A DNA stretch of 19,137 nt from CAZJOD01 sp964547525 (GCA_964547525.1 CAZJOD010000062.1:1-19137); one strand, 5' to 3'. Counted from the stretch's first letter, positions 6,499 through 13,676 are shown. The notes: generated by a model not told the origin, from the sequence alone. Numbers and translations: made by a program.

Positions 6499-6524
6499 TT
6501 GGGGTTTATAGTCTCCAAATTTTT
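6499..6524 (+). terminator. Second, weaker terminator-like hairpin
   Basis: TTGGGG (6499-6504) pairs with CTCCAA (6513-6518, one G-U) around an 8-nt loop and is followed by ATTTTT. The core GGGGTTTATAGTCTCC resembles the first terminator's GGGGCTTATAGCCCC, and the downstream flanks are also similar, so the two may be diverged copies. It lies only 32 nt before the PHP gene start, so it could act as an attenuator for that gene. Confidence 0.45.
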
Positions 6525-6555
6525 ATAATACATTGCAAAAACAGGAGTTGTTTTA

Positions 6556-7215
6556 ATGTACAAATATGAAACACATTTCCATACCGCTGAAGTCAGCGGG
6601 TGTGGAAAAGTAGGAGCTGAAGAGGGTGTTAGGTTATATGCCGAACACGGATATCATGGAATCATGATCACAGACCATTTTTACGCTTGGAATAAAAAGC
6701 TATATCCCATGTGGAAAGACTACATAGAATTTTTTTTAACAGGATATAGATTGGCAAAAAAAGCCGGAGAAAAATACGGCATTGATGTGTTATTAGGAGC
6801 GGAAATCCGATTTGACGACCACCCTAATGATTATTTGAGCTTCGGTTTTGACGAAAATTATCTTTATAATACTGAAAATCTAATGGGAATGACCTTAAAA
6901 CAATATAAAGAATCTATAAAGGACAGTGATACAGTTATTTTTCAAGCTCATCCTTTCAGAGTGAATTGTGAAATTATGCCCGCTGAGTATTTAGACGGGT
7001 TAGAAACTTTCAATGGTAATCCTAGACATAATTCATATAACAATGCGGCTGAAGTTTATGCGAAAGAAAATAACCTACCCGGTTTGTCCGGATCAGATTT
7101 TCATCAGGTTATGGATTTGGCTAGGGGTGGAGTTTTAACCGAGAAAAAATGCGTAAACGGTAAAGAGCTGGCTTTTGTGATAAAAAACCGTAAATATAAG
7201 CTTATTACATATTAA
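6556..7215 (+). CDS. PHP-domain metal-dependent hydrolase
   Basis: A 219-residue single-domain PHP protein with a full set of metal ligands visible: HFH (H7, H9), TDH (D40, H41), GAE (E83), AHP (H132) and SDFH (D181, H183). PHP proteins hydrolyse phosphoester bonds with a two- or three-metal centre; relatives include histidinol phosphatase and the 5'-3' RNase/phosphatase RNase AM. It lacks the extra length of HisK-type histidinol phosphatases and is not next to his genes, so the substrate is open. AGGAG lies 8 nt before the ATG. It stands alone, with terminator-like hairpins just upstream and a 159-nt gap downstream, and no strong promoter is evident. Confidence 0.82.
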   Translation: MYKYETHFHTAEVSGCGKVGAEEGVRLYAEHGYHGIMITDHFYAWNKKLYPMWKDYIEFFLTGYRLAKKAGEKYGIDVLLGAEIRFDDHPNDYLSFGFDENYLYNTENLMGMTLKQYKESIKDSDTVIFQAHPFRVNCEIMPAEYLDGLETFNGNPRHNSYNNAAEVYAKENNLPGLSGSDFHQVMDLARGGVLTEKKCVNGKELAFVIKNRKYKLITY

Positions 7216-7374
7216 TGGCACTTGGCTTGTCAGGATATATATAATAATGCAAAAACATTTATTTATAAATACTAATTGCATCAGAATATCTATACGGAGA
7301 TAAATATAATAACTTTTGGACGAATTTTTCTATCCCAAACATATATGTAATTTTTTTTAGGTGAGGTTGATTGT

Positions 7375-8568
7375 ATGAGTGGTAAAATAAAAATCGGAGT
7401 ATTCGGAGGCAGAAGGGGACTTGCTCTATTAAGAGCTGCACAAGCTCACCCGGAGTGCGAAGTTGTAGCGGTATGTGATATGTATGAACCGTTTTTAAAC
7501 GATTGCAAAAAGTTTGCAGAGTCTAGAAATCTTAACATAGCATGCTACAAAGATTTCGAATCATTCTTCCAACATGATTCGGATGCTATTGTATTGGCGA
7601 ATTATGCAAATGAACACGCACCTTACGCAATACGAAGTTTAAAATCCGGTAGGCATGTTTTAAGTGAGCTTATGCCTGTACAAACTATGGCCGAGGCAGT
7701 AGCATTAGTCGAAGCAGTTGAACAAAGCGGTAAAGTTTACGGGTTTGCAGAAAATTGCTGTTATATGAAACCGGCTATGGAAATGAAAAAATATTATAGA
7801 GAAGGTATGCTAGGCGATTTTTTACATGGAGAAGGCGAATATATTCATAATTGCATACCAATATGGGAAAATCTTACCAGAAATGATCCCAATCATTGGA
7901 GAAATAGAATGTACTCTACATTTTATTGTACACACAGTTTAGGACCTCTTTTAACTATTACCGGAACCAGGCCGGTCAGAGTTGTGGGGTTTGAAAATTA
8001 TAATGCGGCATATTTGAATGAGAATCAATGTATGATGGCTGCGTCCGGCATGCTGGCCATACAAATGAGTAACGGTGCCACTGTAAAAAATGTAAACGGA
8101 TTTCTAAAGAGAGAACCTCCTTTACATTGGTATTCTTTATACGGTACAAAAGGTTTTATGGAAAGTTCAAGGATTGGTGATGAGAATAAAATCCATATCC
8201 AATTTGACGATCACCAACTGACAAAGAACGTTTTGTCGTATATACCGGATGAAACTATTAAAAACGAATCCGGTCACGGGGGAGCGGATTATTATGCAGT
8301 TCATTACTTTTTACAGAGCATTTTAGGCAGGGAAGAAGGTAAAGAGATGATTGATGTTTATACAGCTCTTGACATGTTTTTGCCGGGTTTGTTAGGTTAT
8401 CGATCCATACTTGAAGGAAATATACCGTATGATATACCTAACTTTAGGAATAAAACCGAAAGCGTCAACCTTAGAGAGATCTATAGGAACGATCATATGT
8501 GTACCGATCCGAAAGCGGCAAACGGACAGATCATACCGGTTAATTCGGGAAGATGCTGTAATAAATGA
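7375..8568 (+). CDS. Gfo/Idh/MocA-family oxidoreductase lacking the EKP motif
   Basis: A 397-residue NAD(P)-dependent oxidoreductase-type protein. The N-terminal Rossmann half starts IKIGVFGGRRG (dinucleotide loop about residues 8-15) followed by VVAVCD. The C-terminal half has the family's mixed sheet. Where active dehydrogenases of this family carry EKP with a catalytic lysine, this one reads SELMP (97-101), so the lysine is absent. This resembles the SEVP variant found in some family members, and hydride-transfer chemistry may be altered or lost. An AGGTGAGG-type site lies before ATG 7375. It probably acts on a sugar or inositol derivative, but nothing nearby fixes the substrate. I see no clear promoter in 7216-7374, which holds AT-rich inverted repeats only. 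Confidence 0.8.
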   Translation: MSGKIKIGVFGGRRGLALLRAAQAHPECEVVAVCDMYEPFLNDCKKFAESRNLNIACYKDFESFFQHDSDAIVLANYANEHAPYAIRSLKSGRHVLSELMPVQTMAEAVALVEAVEQSGKVYGFAENCCYMKPAMEMKKYYREGMLGDFLHGEGEYIHNCIPIWENLTRNDPNHWRNRMYSTFYCTHSLGPLLTITGTRPVRVVGFENYNAAYLNENQCMMAASGMLAIQMSNGATVKNVNGFLKREPPLHWYSLYGTKGFMESSRIGDENKIHIQFDDHQLTKNVLSYIPDETIKNESGHGGADYYAVHYFLQSILGREEGKEMIDVYTALDMFLPGLLGYRSILEGNIPYDIPNFRNKTESVNLREIYRNDHMCTDPKAANGQIIPVNSGRCCNK

Positions 8569-8585
8569 TGATTTAAAATAATAAT

Positions 8586-8621
8586 AGATTTTGTTATTAA
8601 AAATTATATAACAGAAAATCT
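8586..8621 (+). terminator. AU-rich terminator-like hairpin after the first oxidoreductase
   Basis: AGATTTTGTTAT (8586-8597) pairs with ATAAC plus AAAATCT (8608-8621) with a 2-nt bulge, followed by T-rich but interrupted sequence. Its position, 18 nt past the stop and before the next promoter, supports a transcript end. The absence of GC pairs makes this uncertain. Confidence 0.4.
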
Positions 8622-8638
8622 TTAAATTTAAATTTTAA

Positions 8639-8666
8639 TTGCACTAATTTTGTATTATGATATAAT
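8639..8666 (+). promoter_or_regulatory. Promoter of the second oxidoreductase gene
   Basis: TTGCAC (8639-8644), a 16-nt spacer and TATAAT (8661-8666), with the ATG at 8717. It indicates that the two oxidoreductase genes are separate transcription units. Confidence 0.6.
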
Positions 8667-8716
8667 ACCATTAAATAATTTTCCAGTAATCATTTATCGT
8701 TACGGAGGTAGTATAA

Positions 8717-9799
8717 ATGAAACAATTAAATGTAGCGATCATCGGGCAGGGGAGAAGCGGGTATAGTATACATGCGGCTCATCTATTGAAAGATACCGAG
8801 AGATTCAAGGTTAAGTATGTAATTGATCCGATTGAACATATGAGAAAAAATGCCGAAGAAAAATTCGGGTGTAAAACATTTACGGATCATACTCCTTTAT
8901 TTGACAAAAAAGATATCGACTTAGTCATTAATGCATCACCTTCTCATCTTCATGTGCCTTATAGTAAAGAATTTTTAGAAAAAGGTTTTAATGTTCTATG
9001 TGAAAAACCTTTAGCCAATAAGGTATCCGATGTAGATGAACTTATAGCAGCTTCACAAAAAAGCGGTGCATTATTTGCAATTTTTCAACAATCACGTTTC
9101 GCATCTTACTATAAAAAAATATGTGAAATAATCGATTCGGGAATATTGGGTAAAATACTTCAGGTAAGTGTGTGCTTCGGTAGTTTTAAAAGGAGATGGG
9201 ATTGGCAGACATGTACGGAATTTAACGGCGGCGAATTAATGAATACTTGTCCCCACCCTATGGATCAAGCATTAATGCTTTTTTCAAAAAATGCCGATGA
9301 TTATCCGAATGTATGCTCTATGTTACAAAGCACAAGTTTAGCAGCCGGTGACGCTGAAAATTTTGTAAAAGTAGTTTTATATAAAGATGCCGACCATCCT
9401 GTTATCGATGTACAGGGCGGTTATGCATACGCATATAGTCCCTATACCTATAAAATTGACGCTGAATACGGTGGAATTCTGGCATCAACCAAACGTGTAC
9501 AATGGAAATATATTAAGCCGGACGAAAACAGTCCTTTGGTACTTCAGAAAGATTCATTGCACTATAACAGCGGAATGCCGCATTATTGCAACGAAGATAT
9601 TAAGATATACGAAGAGACTTGGGACGACGAAGGTGAAGTATACGGTACATTTGGAAATATGACCGGTGCATTTTATGATATGTTATATAAGTCTTTGACA
9701 GAAGGTGCTCCATTACATGTTACACCACAGCAAGTCAGAAGACAGATTGCAGTTATCGAAGAGTGTCACAGACAAAACCCATGGATATACGGTAAATAA
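8717..9799 (+). CDS. Gfo/Idh/MocA-family oxidoreductase
   Basis: A 360-residue NAD(P)-dependent dehydrogenase of the glucose-fructose oxidoreductase/inositol dehydrogenase family. Rossmann loop GQGRSG (10-15), ASPSHLH (73-79) and the catalytic-type EKP (96-98) are all present, and NTCPHPMDQ (176-184) supplies the histidine-aspartate usually seen in the active site. It therefore looks enzymatically competent, unlike the preceding relative. GGAGG lies 8 nt upstream of the ATG. The substrate is unknown; no transporter or kinase that would define a sugar pathway lies alongside. The stop codon sits in a tandem 11-bp duplication (CGGTAAATAAA at 9790-9800 and 9801-9811), a small replication-slippage scar. 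Confidence 0.87.
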   Translation: MKQLNVAIIGQGRSGYSIHAAHLLKDTERFKVKYVIDPIEHMRKNAEEKFGCKTFTDHTPLFDKKDIDLVINASPSHLHVPYSKEFLEKGFNVLCEKPLANKVSDVDELIAASQKSGALFAIFQQSRFASYYKKICEIIDSGILGKILQVSVCFGSFKRRWDWQTCTEFNGGELMNTCPHPMDQALMLFSKNADDYPNVCSMLQSTSLAAGDAENFVKVVLYKDADHPVIDVQGGYAYAYSPYTYKIDAEYGGILASTKRVQWKYIKPDENSPLVLQKDSLHYNSGMPHYCNEDIKIYEETWDDEGEVYGTFGNMTGAFYDMLYKSLTEGAPLHVTPQQVRRQIAVIEECHRQNPWIYGK

Positions 9800-9824
9800 A
9801 CGGTAAATAAAATAGTCAACACCA

Positions 9825-9853
9825 TTGACATCGTTAAATGTTTTTGTTAATAT
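9825..9853 (+). promoter_or_regulatory. Promoter of the FMN riboswitch-ribU unit
   Basis: Consensus TTGACA (9825-9830), a 17-nt spacer and TAATAT (9848-9853). The predicted start falls at about 9860, at the first bases of the aptamer. Confidence 0.78.
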
Positions 9854-9862
9854 GTTATTTGT

Positions 9863-9983
9863 AATCTTCAGGGCGGGGTGAAATTCCCCACCGGCGGTAA
9901 TGCGTTTTACGCTAGTCCGTGAGCCTTATGGTTGATCCGGTGAGATTCCGGAACCGACGGTAAAGTCCGGATGGGAGAAGGTT
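9863..9983 (+). promoter_or_regulatory. FMN riboswitch (RFN element)
   Basis: The conserved RFN blocks appear in order: AGGGCGGGGTGAAATTCCCC (from 9870), ACCGGCGGTAAT, AGTCCGTGAG, TGGTTGATCCGGTGAGATTC, CGACGGTAAAGTCCGGATGG and GAGAAG. The closing helix pairs AATCTTC (9863-9869) with GAAGGTT (9977-9983). It binds FMN and, from the terminator that follows, most likely switches transcription of ribU off when flavin is plentiful. The 7 nt TCAGGGC at 9868-9874 are identical to the 3' arm of that terminator, giving a ready-made anti-terminator. Confidence 0.97.
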
Positions 9984-10000
9984 TGCAACTTTAAAAACGT

Positions 10001-10026
10001 GCCCTGATTTATGTCAGGGCTTTTTT
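10001..10026 (+). terminator. Riboswitch-controlled terminator
   Basis: GCCCTGA (10001-10007), a 6-nt loop and TCAGGGC (10014-10020), then six T residues. It lies 17 nt after the aptamer's closing helix and before ribU, the expected expression platform. Confidence 0.92.
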
Positions 10027-10073
10027 ATGTTTACGCAAACCCTATTTAAATATTTTAATAGAAAGAATGGTGG

Positions 10074-10634
10074 ATGATGAAAGTTAATGTTGTAAAAATT
10101 GCTATGTTAGGTGTATTGGCTTCCTTATCGATAGTTTTAATGTTGCTTATACGCTTTCCGATTTTACCGGTGGCACCTTTTTTGGAATATGAACCGGCGG
10201 ATATAGTGGTCTTGATAGGCTCGTTTTTATACGGTCCGTTAGAGGGCTTACTACTGGCGGTTATAGTATCGGTGATACAAACTTTGACCGTAAGTTCCGG
10301 TGCGGGTTGGGTCGGCATGGTAATGCATATTATATCTTCAGGTACATTGGCAATATCCGCGGGTTTGGTATACAAAAAACTACATACTAAAAAAGGTGCT
10401 CTTTTCGCATTAATAACCGGTACGGTTTGTATGACCGCAATTATGATACCTGCCAATCTGTTTTTTACGGTGCGTTTTTGGGGTTTCCCAAGAGAACAGG
10501 TAATTGACTTGTTACTACCGGCATTTATTCCTTTTAATTTGATTAAAGCAGGTGTTAACTCCGCTGTAGTGTTTTTAATTTACAAACCTGTTTCTAAGGC
10601 TTTTGACATGATACATGCCAGAAACGGCAGATAA
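10074..10634 (+). CDS. ribU: Riboflavin transporter, ECF substrate-binding (S) component
   Basis: An integral membrane protein that captures riboflavin outside the cell and works with a shared energising module (EcfA/A'/T, not in this window). It has 186 residues and about six hydrophobic helices. The N-terminal run is VKIAMLGVLASLSIVLMLL, followed by the family-typical FPILPVAPFLEYEPADIVVLIGSF loop content and a GPLEGLLLAVIVSVIQ helix. The FMN riboswitch upstream supports riboflavin specificity over other S components. The start is either ATG 10074 or the next codon, ATG 10077. The ribosome site is a poor GGTGG abutting the first ATG, which slightly favours the second. It ends 5 bp from the stop of the convergent gene. 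Confidence 0.93.
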   Translation: MMKVNVVKIAMLGVLASLSIVLMLLIRFPILPVAPFLEYEPADIVVLIGSFLYGPLEGLLLAVIVSVIQTLTVSSGAGWVGMVMHIISSGTLAISAGLVYKKLHTKKGALFALITGTVCMTAIMIPANLFFTVRFWGFPREQVIDLLLPAFIPFNLIKAGVNSAVVFLIYKPVSKAFDMIHARNGR

Positions 10635-10639
10635 TTTTA

Positions 10640-11932
10640 TTATATGGACATATTTTTTTCTTTTAATTTCCTATCGGTGTACGAAGTAATAAAATAACTG
10701 ATTACAGCCATGGTCGGGGCACCTAAGAAAGCTCCGACCAATCCTGCTATACTACTTCCTAGTAAAACACCTACAATAACAAAAAACGGTTTTAAACCCA
10801 TTGAATCACTTAAAATCTTAGGTGATAGATACATACCGTCAATCTGCTGTATCACGATAACATATATCAATAACCAAAATGCTTTAACCGGACTGTAAAA
10901 CAGTGTTAACAAAAGACAGGGGACAGCGCCTATTACAGGTCCGATGGTGGGTATCATGTTGGTAATTCCCATAATTGTAGCTTGTAGTAAGGGTACGGGC
11001 ATTTTCAATATGGAGGTGAATAAAAATGAAATTACGGCAACGATTATTGAAGCAGCTCCTTTACCCAATAGAAACTTTTTGAATATTTCATTTGTTTTTC
11101 TCCCGGATAAAACCATTTTGTCAGCTGTTTCATTAGAAAATAACGCATATATGAAACGTTTTACACCGCGAAGCATATTGTCTTTATCACCTAACATATA
11201 AATTGACAGAACTAATGCCAAAATAAAATCAACAAGAACCCGGGTTGCTCCCCATGCGGTATTTAAAATATCGGTACTAATGTTTTTTAGCCATAAACTT
11301 AAATTTTCACTGATGAAAAAATCTGCAATACTGTCTTTTATACTAACTCCTAATGAGATTATGTATTGATTTATTGCGGTATCACCTGAAAGCCTAGCTT
11401 CGGTATTATCCCACATAATTTGTAACCTGTCTAAAAAATATGGTATTCTTGAAGCAGTATCTGATATGTTTTGCCCGACGGCAGGTAGAATGAAGATAGA
11501 TAGAAACACAATGATACCGAAAAATATCAAATATGCCAGAAGCATAGATAATGATCTTCGCGCTTTATTTAGTTTATGGAACACTTTTCGCATAAAAAAG
11601 GAAACCAACGGATCAAGAAAGTATGCGATTGCGAACCCCCAGATTATAAAGCTTAATATGGATATTAAATTTCTAATATCTGAAAATAATCTATTGGTAT
11701 CTAAAAACAATCTAATACCCAATATAAGTATAATGAATACAGGTACGGTTAACACCCATTTTTTACCTATTCCATGATGGATTTCATCAGTAGTTTTTTC
11801 AAAGGACTGTCGACTGTCGTCACAACCGGGATTTTCGATTTTTTCTGTATTTGTATCTTCGGTAAATAAACCGGAAGAATCATTTTTGTTATAATAATCT
11901 TTTTTAAAACCGGCATTTTGATCTTTCTCCAT
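10640..11932 (-). CDS. AI-2E family (PF01594-type) membrane transporter
   Basis: A 430-residue membrane protein. A cytoplasmic, charged, low-complexity N terminus of about 65 residues (rich in N, D, E and K) precedes about eight hydrophobic helices. The family signature lies in the C-terminal third: MGITNMIPTIGPVIGAVPC and a later GLVGAFLGAPTMAVISY. Members export small molecules: AI-2 exporter TqsA, sodium-proton antiporters in some halophiles, and unassigned permeases in Firmicutes. The exact substrate is unknown here. The ATG at 11932 is chosen because CGGAG lies 7 nt upstream. A TTG 21 nt earlier has no ribosome site. It faces ribU tail to tail with only 5 bp between stops and no terminator. 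Confidence 0.85.
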   Translation of the reverse strand: MEKDQNAGFKKDYYNKNDSSGLFTEDTNTEKIENPGCDDSRQSFEKTTDEIHHGIGKKWVLTVPVFIILILGIRLFLDTNRLFSDIRNLISILSFIIWGFAIAYFLDPLVSFFMRKVFHKLNKARRSLSMLLAYLIFFGIIVFLSIFILPAVGQNISDTASRIPYFLDRLQIMWDNTEARLSGDTAINQYIISLGVSIKDSIADFFISENLSLWLKNISTDILNTAWGATRVLVDFILALVLSIYMLGDKDNMLRGVKRFIYALFSNETADKMVLSGRKTNEIFKKFLLGKGAASIIVAVISFLFTSILKMPVPLLQATIMGITNMIPTIGPVIGAVPCLLLTLFYSPVKAFWLLIYVIVIQQIDGMYLSPKILSDSMGLKPFFVIVGVLLGSSIAGLVGAFLGAPTMAVISYFITSYTDRKLKEKNMSI

Positions 11933-11970
11933 ATAATAACTCCGTTTCTGCAATTACAAAATGTGGTTTT

Positions 11971-11999
11971 ATTATAACATAACGTTATATAACCGGGAA
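11971..11999 (-). promoter_or_regulatory. Promoter of the AI-2E family gene
   Basis: On the minus strand TATAAT (11976-11971) lies 17 nt from a poor minus 35, TTCCCG (11999-11994). A perfect palindrome ATAACGTTAT (11979-11988) occupies the spacer and could be an operator. Confidence 0.42.
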
Positions 12000-12071
12000 G
12001 ATACAGTTCTCCTAATAATGTCTTATCTATTACACGATATTTTCAAGAAATTCCGCATATTTCATAAACGG

Positions 12072-12100
12072 TTGAAGTTATACTCATTATATGTTATGAT
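12072..12100 (+). promoter_or_regulatory. Promoter of the isochorismatase-like gene, overlapping an ARG-box-like site
   Basis: TTGAAG (12072-12077), a 17-nt spacer and TATGAT (12095-12100) with TG before the minus 10. TGAAGTTATACTCA (12073-12086), overlapping the minus 35, matches 12 of 14 positions of the general ArgR operator half-pair TGAATwwwwATTCA. The segment CATTATATGTTATGAT (12085-12100) is identical over 16 bp to the argG promoter. ArgR control is inferred. Confidence 0.5.
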
Positions 12101-12150
12101 TACGTTGTATTATTATATAAAATAAAACGATTGTATAAGGAGATATACAC

Positions 12151-12975
12151 ATGAGTATTGTCACTTTGCCCGGTTGGTATTATAAACAATTTGATGCGGA
12201 CTATACATTGGATGTCCCGGGGGAAGGGTATGGCGGTTGGAAAAAAGCCGAATTAAAATTAAATACTGAGAAAACCGCATTTGTTGTAATGCATGCATGG
12301 GATTGCGGTACATATGAACAATATCCCGGCTGGTACAAAGCTGTGGAATATATTCCTCGTGCTAATAAAATCGCTCGTGAAGTTTTCCCCATACTGCTTG
12401 GAAGTATAAGAAAGGCCGGTTGTAAATTGTATCATATTGTAGGTAACGAAAGTTATTGCAAAGAATACGCAGGATATAAGTATGCAAATGTTTGTCTACA
12501 AGAGTACACCGGAGGAAAAGAATCGTTTAGATTACCGAATGTTAAAAGCGATGATGTTTTAAAAGAATTAAACAGATTTAAGTTTGAAAATGTCTTCTAC
12601 GGAGAGCATAATAAAGAAGATATACAAAAAGGACAAGCAAATACAGGTTTTATGAAACAAGCCGAACCTTTAGCCAATGAGGCGGTTGTCGTAAACGGAG
12701 ACCAACTGCATGCCGTGTGTCTCAAAGAAGGGATTAACCACTTGATATATACAGGTTTTGCAATTAATTGGTGTTTACAATATTCACCCGGAAGTATGAA
12801 TGATATGGCTTCAAGAGGGATTATGTGTTCGGCTGTAAGGCAAGCCGTTACTGCGGTTGAAAATAAGGAATCCGCAAGATACGAAGGGCACAAAGAATAC
12901 GGCTTATGGGTTACGGCACTTAAAAACGGTTTTGTATATGACTTGGATGATATTTTAAAAATATTAGACAAGTAA
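12151..12975 (+). CDS. Isochorismatase-like cysteine hydrolase
   Basis: 274 residues, related to the isochorismatase-like hydrolases (nicotinamidase, carbamoylsarcosine amidase, ureidoacrylate hydrolase). KTAFVVMHAWDCGT (41-54) fits the first strand with the catalytic aspartate (D51). INHLIYTGFAINWCLQYSPG (195-214) fits the nucleophile-elbow strand with C208, where family members have TG-x-A-T-N-x-C. It departs from the norm by an N-terminal extension of about 40 residues rich in aromatics and glycine, and by INWC in place of the usual TNVC, so it is a distant branch. The reaction, probably C-N bond hydrolysis, is not assignable. AAGGAG precedes the ATG. An ARG-box-like site on its promoter hints at a link to arginine or nitrogen metabolism. 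Confidence 0.68.
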   Translation: MSIVTLPGWYYKQFDADYTLDVPGEGYGGWKKAELKLNTEKTAFVVMHAWDCGTYEQYPGWYKAVEYIPRANKIAREVFPILLGSIRKAGCKLYHIVGNESYCKEYAGYKYANVCLQEYTGGKESFRLPNVKSDDVLKELNRFKFENVFYGEHNKEDIQKGQANTGFMKQAEPLANEAVVVNGDQLHAVCLKEGINHLIYTGFAINWCLQYSPGSMNDMASRGIMCSAVRQAVTAVENKESARYEGHKEYGLWVTALKNGFVYDLDDILKILDK

Positions 12976-13050
12976 CAATCATATAAAAGCAAAAAATAAA
13001 TATGAAGGTGTAGCATTGATTTTATTTGGCAAGTTCCCCGTAAATCTGTG

Positions 13051-13079
13051 TTTACATATATTTCTGTTTATGCTAAAAT
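13051..13079 (+). promoter_or_regulatory. Promoter of the small helical protein gene
   Basis: TTTACA (13051-13056), a 17-nt spacer and TAAAAT (13074-13079) with TG before the minus 10. It implies a leader of about 155 nt before the ATG at 13242. The leader is AT-rich, with a repeated CTTGTAT but no strong helix that I can see. Confidence 0.5.
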
Positions 13080-13241
13080 AAATACATCTTGTATTAATTA
13101 ATAGCACTAACAGGTAAATAAATCACTTGTATCATATTTTTAGAGCATAAATGCATAAAGTAATACTAACTAGGTTTTTAATACACGAAATGATCTTCTA
13201 ATATATTTTTATTATGTTTAGTTTAAGGAGTTGAAAATACC

Positions 13242-13553
13242 ATGGCGAAAGAATCTGTGAAAAAAGTCAGAACAGATGATGATGTTAAGAAAAAAGCGGT
13301 TAAATTGGTTGTTGTGCATCTGAAAAAGAAAATTGAAAATAATTTCCCGGGCAAAGAATATGTTTTAGAATGGATAGAAGAAATGGAAGAACTTCTTAGT
13401 GAAGAGCAATTTATATTGTCACAATATCATCAAATGAGGAAAGAATTTAATGATGCCATAGAAAGAACTCTAGATTATGAAATGCGTTCAAAGTTGAGAG
13501 ACTCATGGTATAGTTTAGGCAAAGCACTAGATAAAAAATTAAAACAAAATTAA
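13242..13553 (+). CDS. Small charged helical protein of unknown function
   Basis: 103 residues, AAGGAG-type ribosome site (13226 on) and ATG, and a strong terminator after the stop. The codon use is like its neighbours, so it is a genuine gene. The protein is predicted to be almost entirely alpha-helical, with alternating lysine/glutamate clusters. The N terminus is basic (KESVKKVRTDDDVKKKA), the middle is acidic (EWIEEMEELLSEEQ) and the C terminus is basic again. No signal peptide, membrane segment, cysteine pair or known motif is seen. I do not recognise the family. A small coiled-coil or partner-binding protein fits what is visible, but no function is claimed. Confidence 0.75.
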   Translation: MAKESVKKVRTDDDVKKKAVKLVVVHLKKKIENNFPGKEYVLEWIEEMEELLSEEQFILSQYHQMRKEFNDAIERTLDYEMRSKLRDSWYSLGKALDKKLKQN

Positions 13554-13590
13554 TGTAGTACATTGTCTGCATCAAAATAAATTAAAAAAC

Positions 13591-13622
13591 AAAACCGAAC
13601 GATAAATATCGTTCGGTTTTTT
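13591..13622. terminator. Bidirectional intrinsic terminator
   Basis: A perfect 13-bp stem AAAACCGAACGAT / ATCGTTCGGTTTT (13591-13603 with 13608-13620) has a 4-nt loop, with T-tracts on both strands. It ends the small-protein gene rightward and argGH leftward. Confidence 0.93.
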
Positions 13623-13676
13623 GCATACATATTTTTATAGCAGTACACCTCAGCAATTTTTAACCGTGATTAAAAA

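Noticed and set aside
7216..7374. Promoter or structured leader before the first oxidoreductase
   Set aside because: Only AT-rich short dyads (for example ATGCAA...TTGCAT and ACATATATGT) and no well-spaced hexamers.
7375..9799. Two-gene operon of the oxidoreductases
   Set aside because: A 148-nt gap with a terminator-like hairpin and a good promoter separates them.
11933..11953. Upstream TTG start for the AI-2E family gene
   Set aside because: No ribosome site before it; CGGAG serves ATG 11932.
13016..13082. 21-codon open frame (TTG start) after the isochorismatase-like gene
   Set aside because: It overlaps the promoter called at 13051-13079, is very short and has no recognisable motif.
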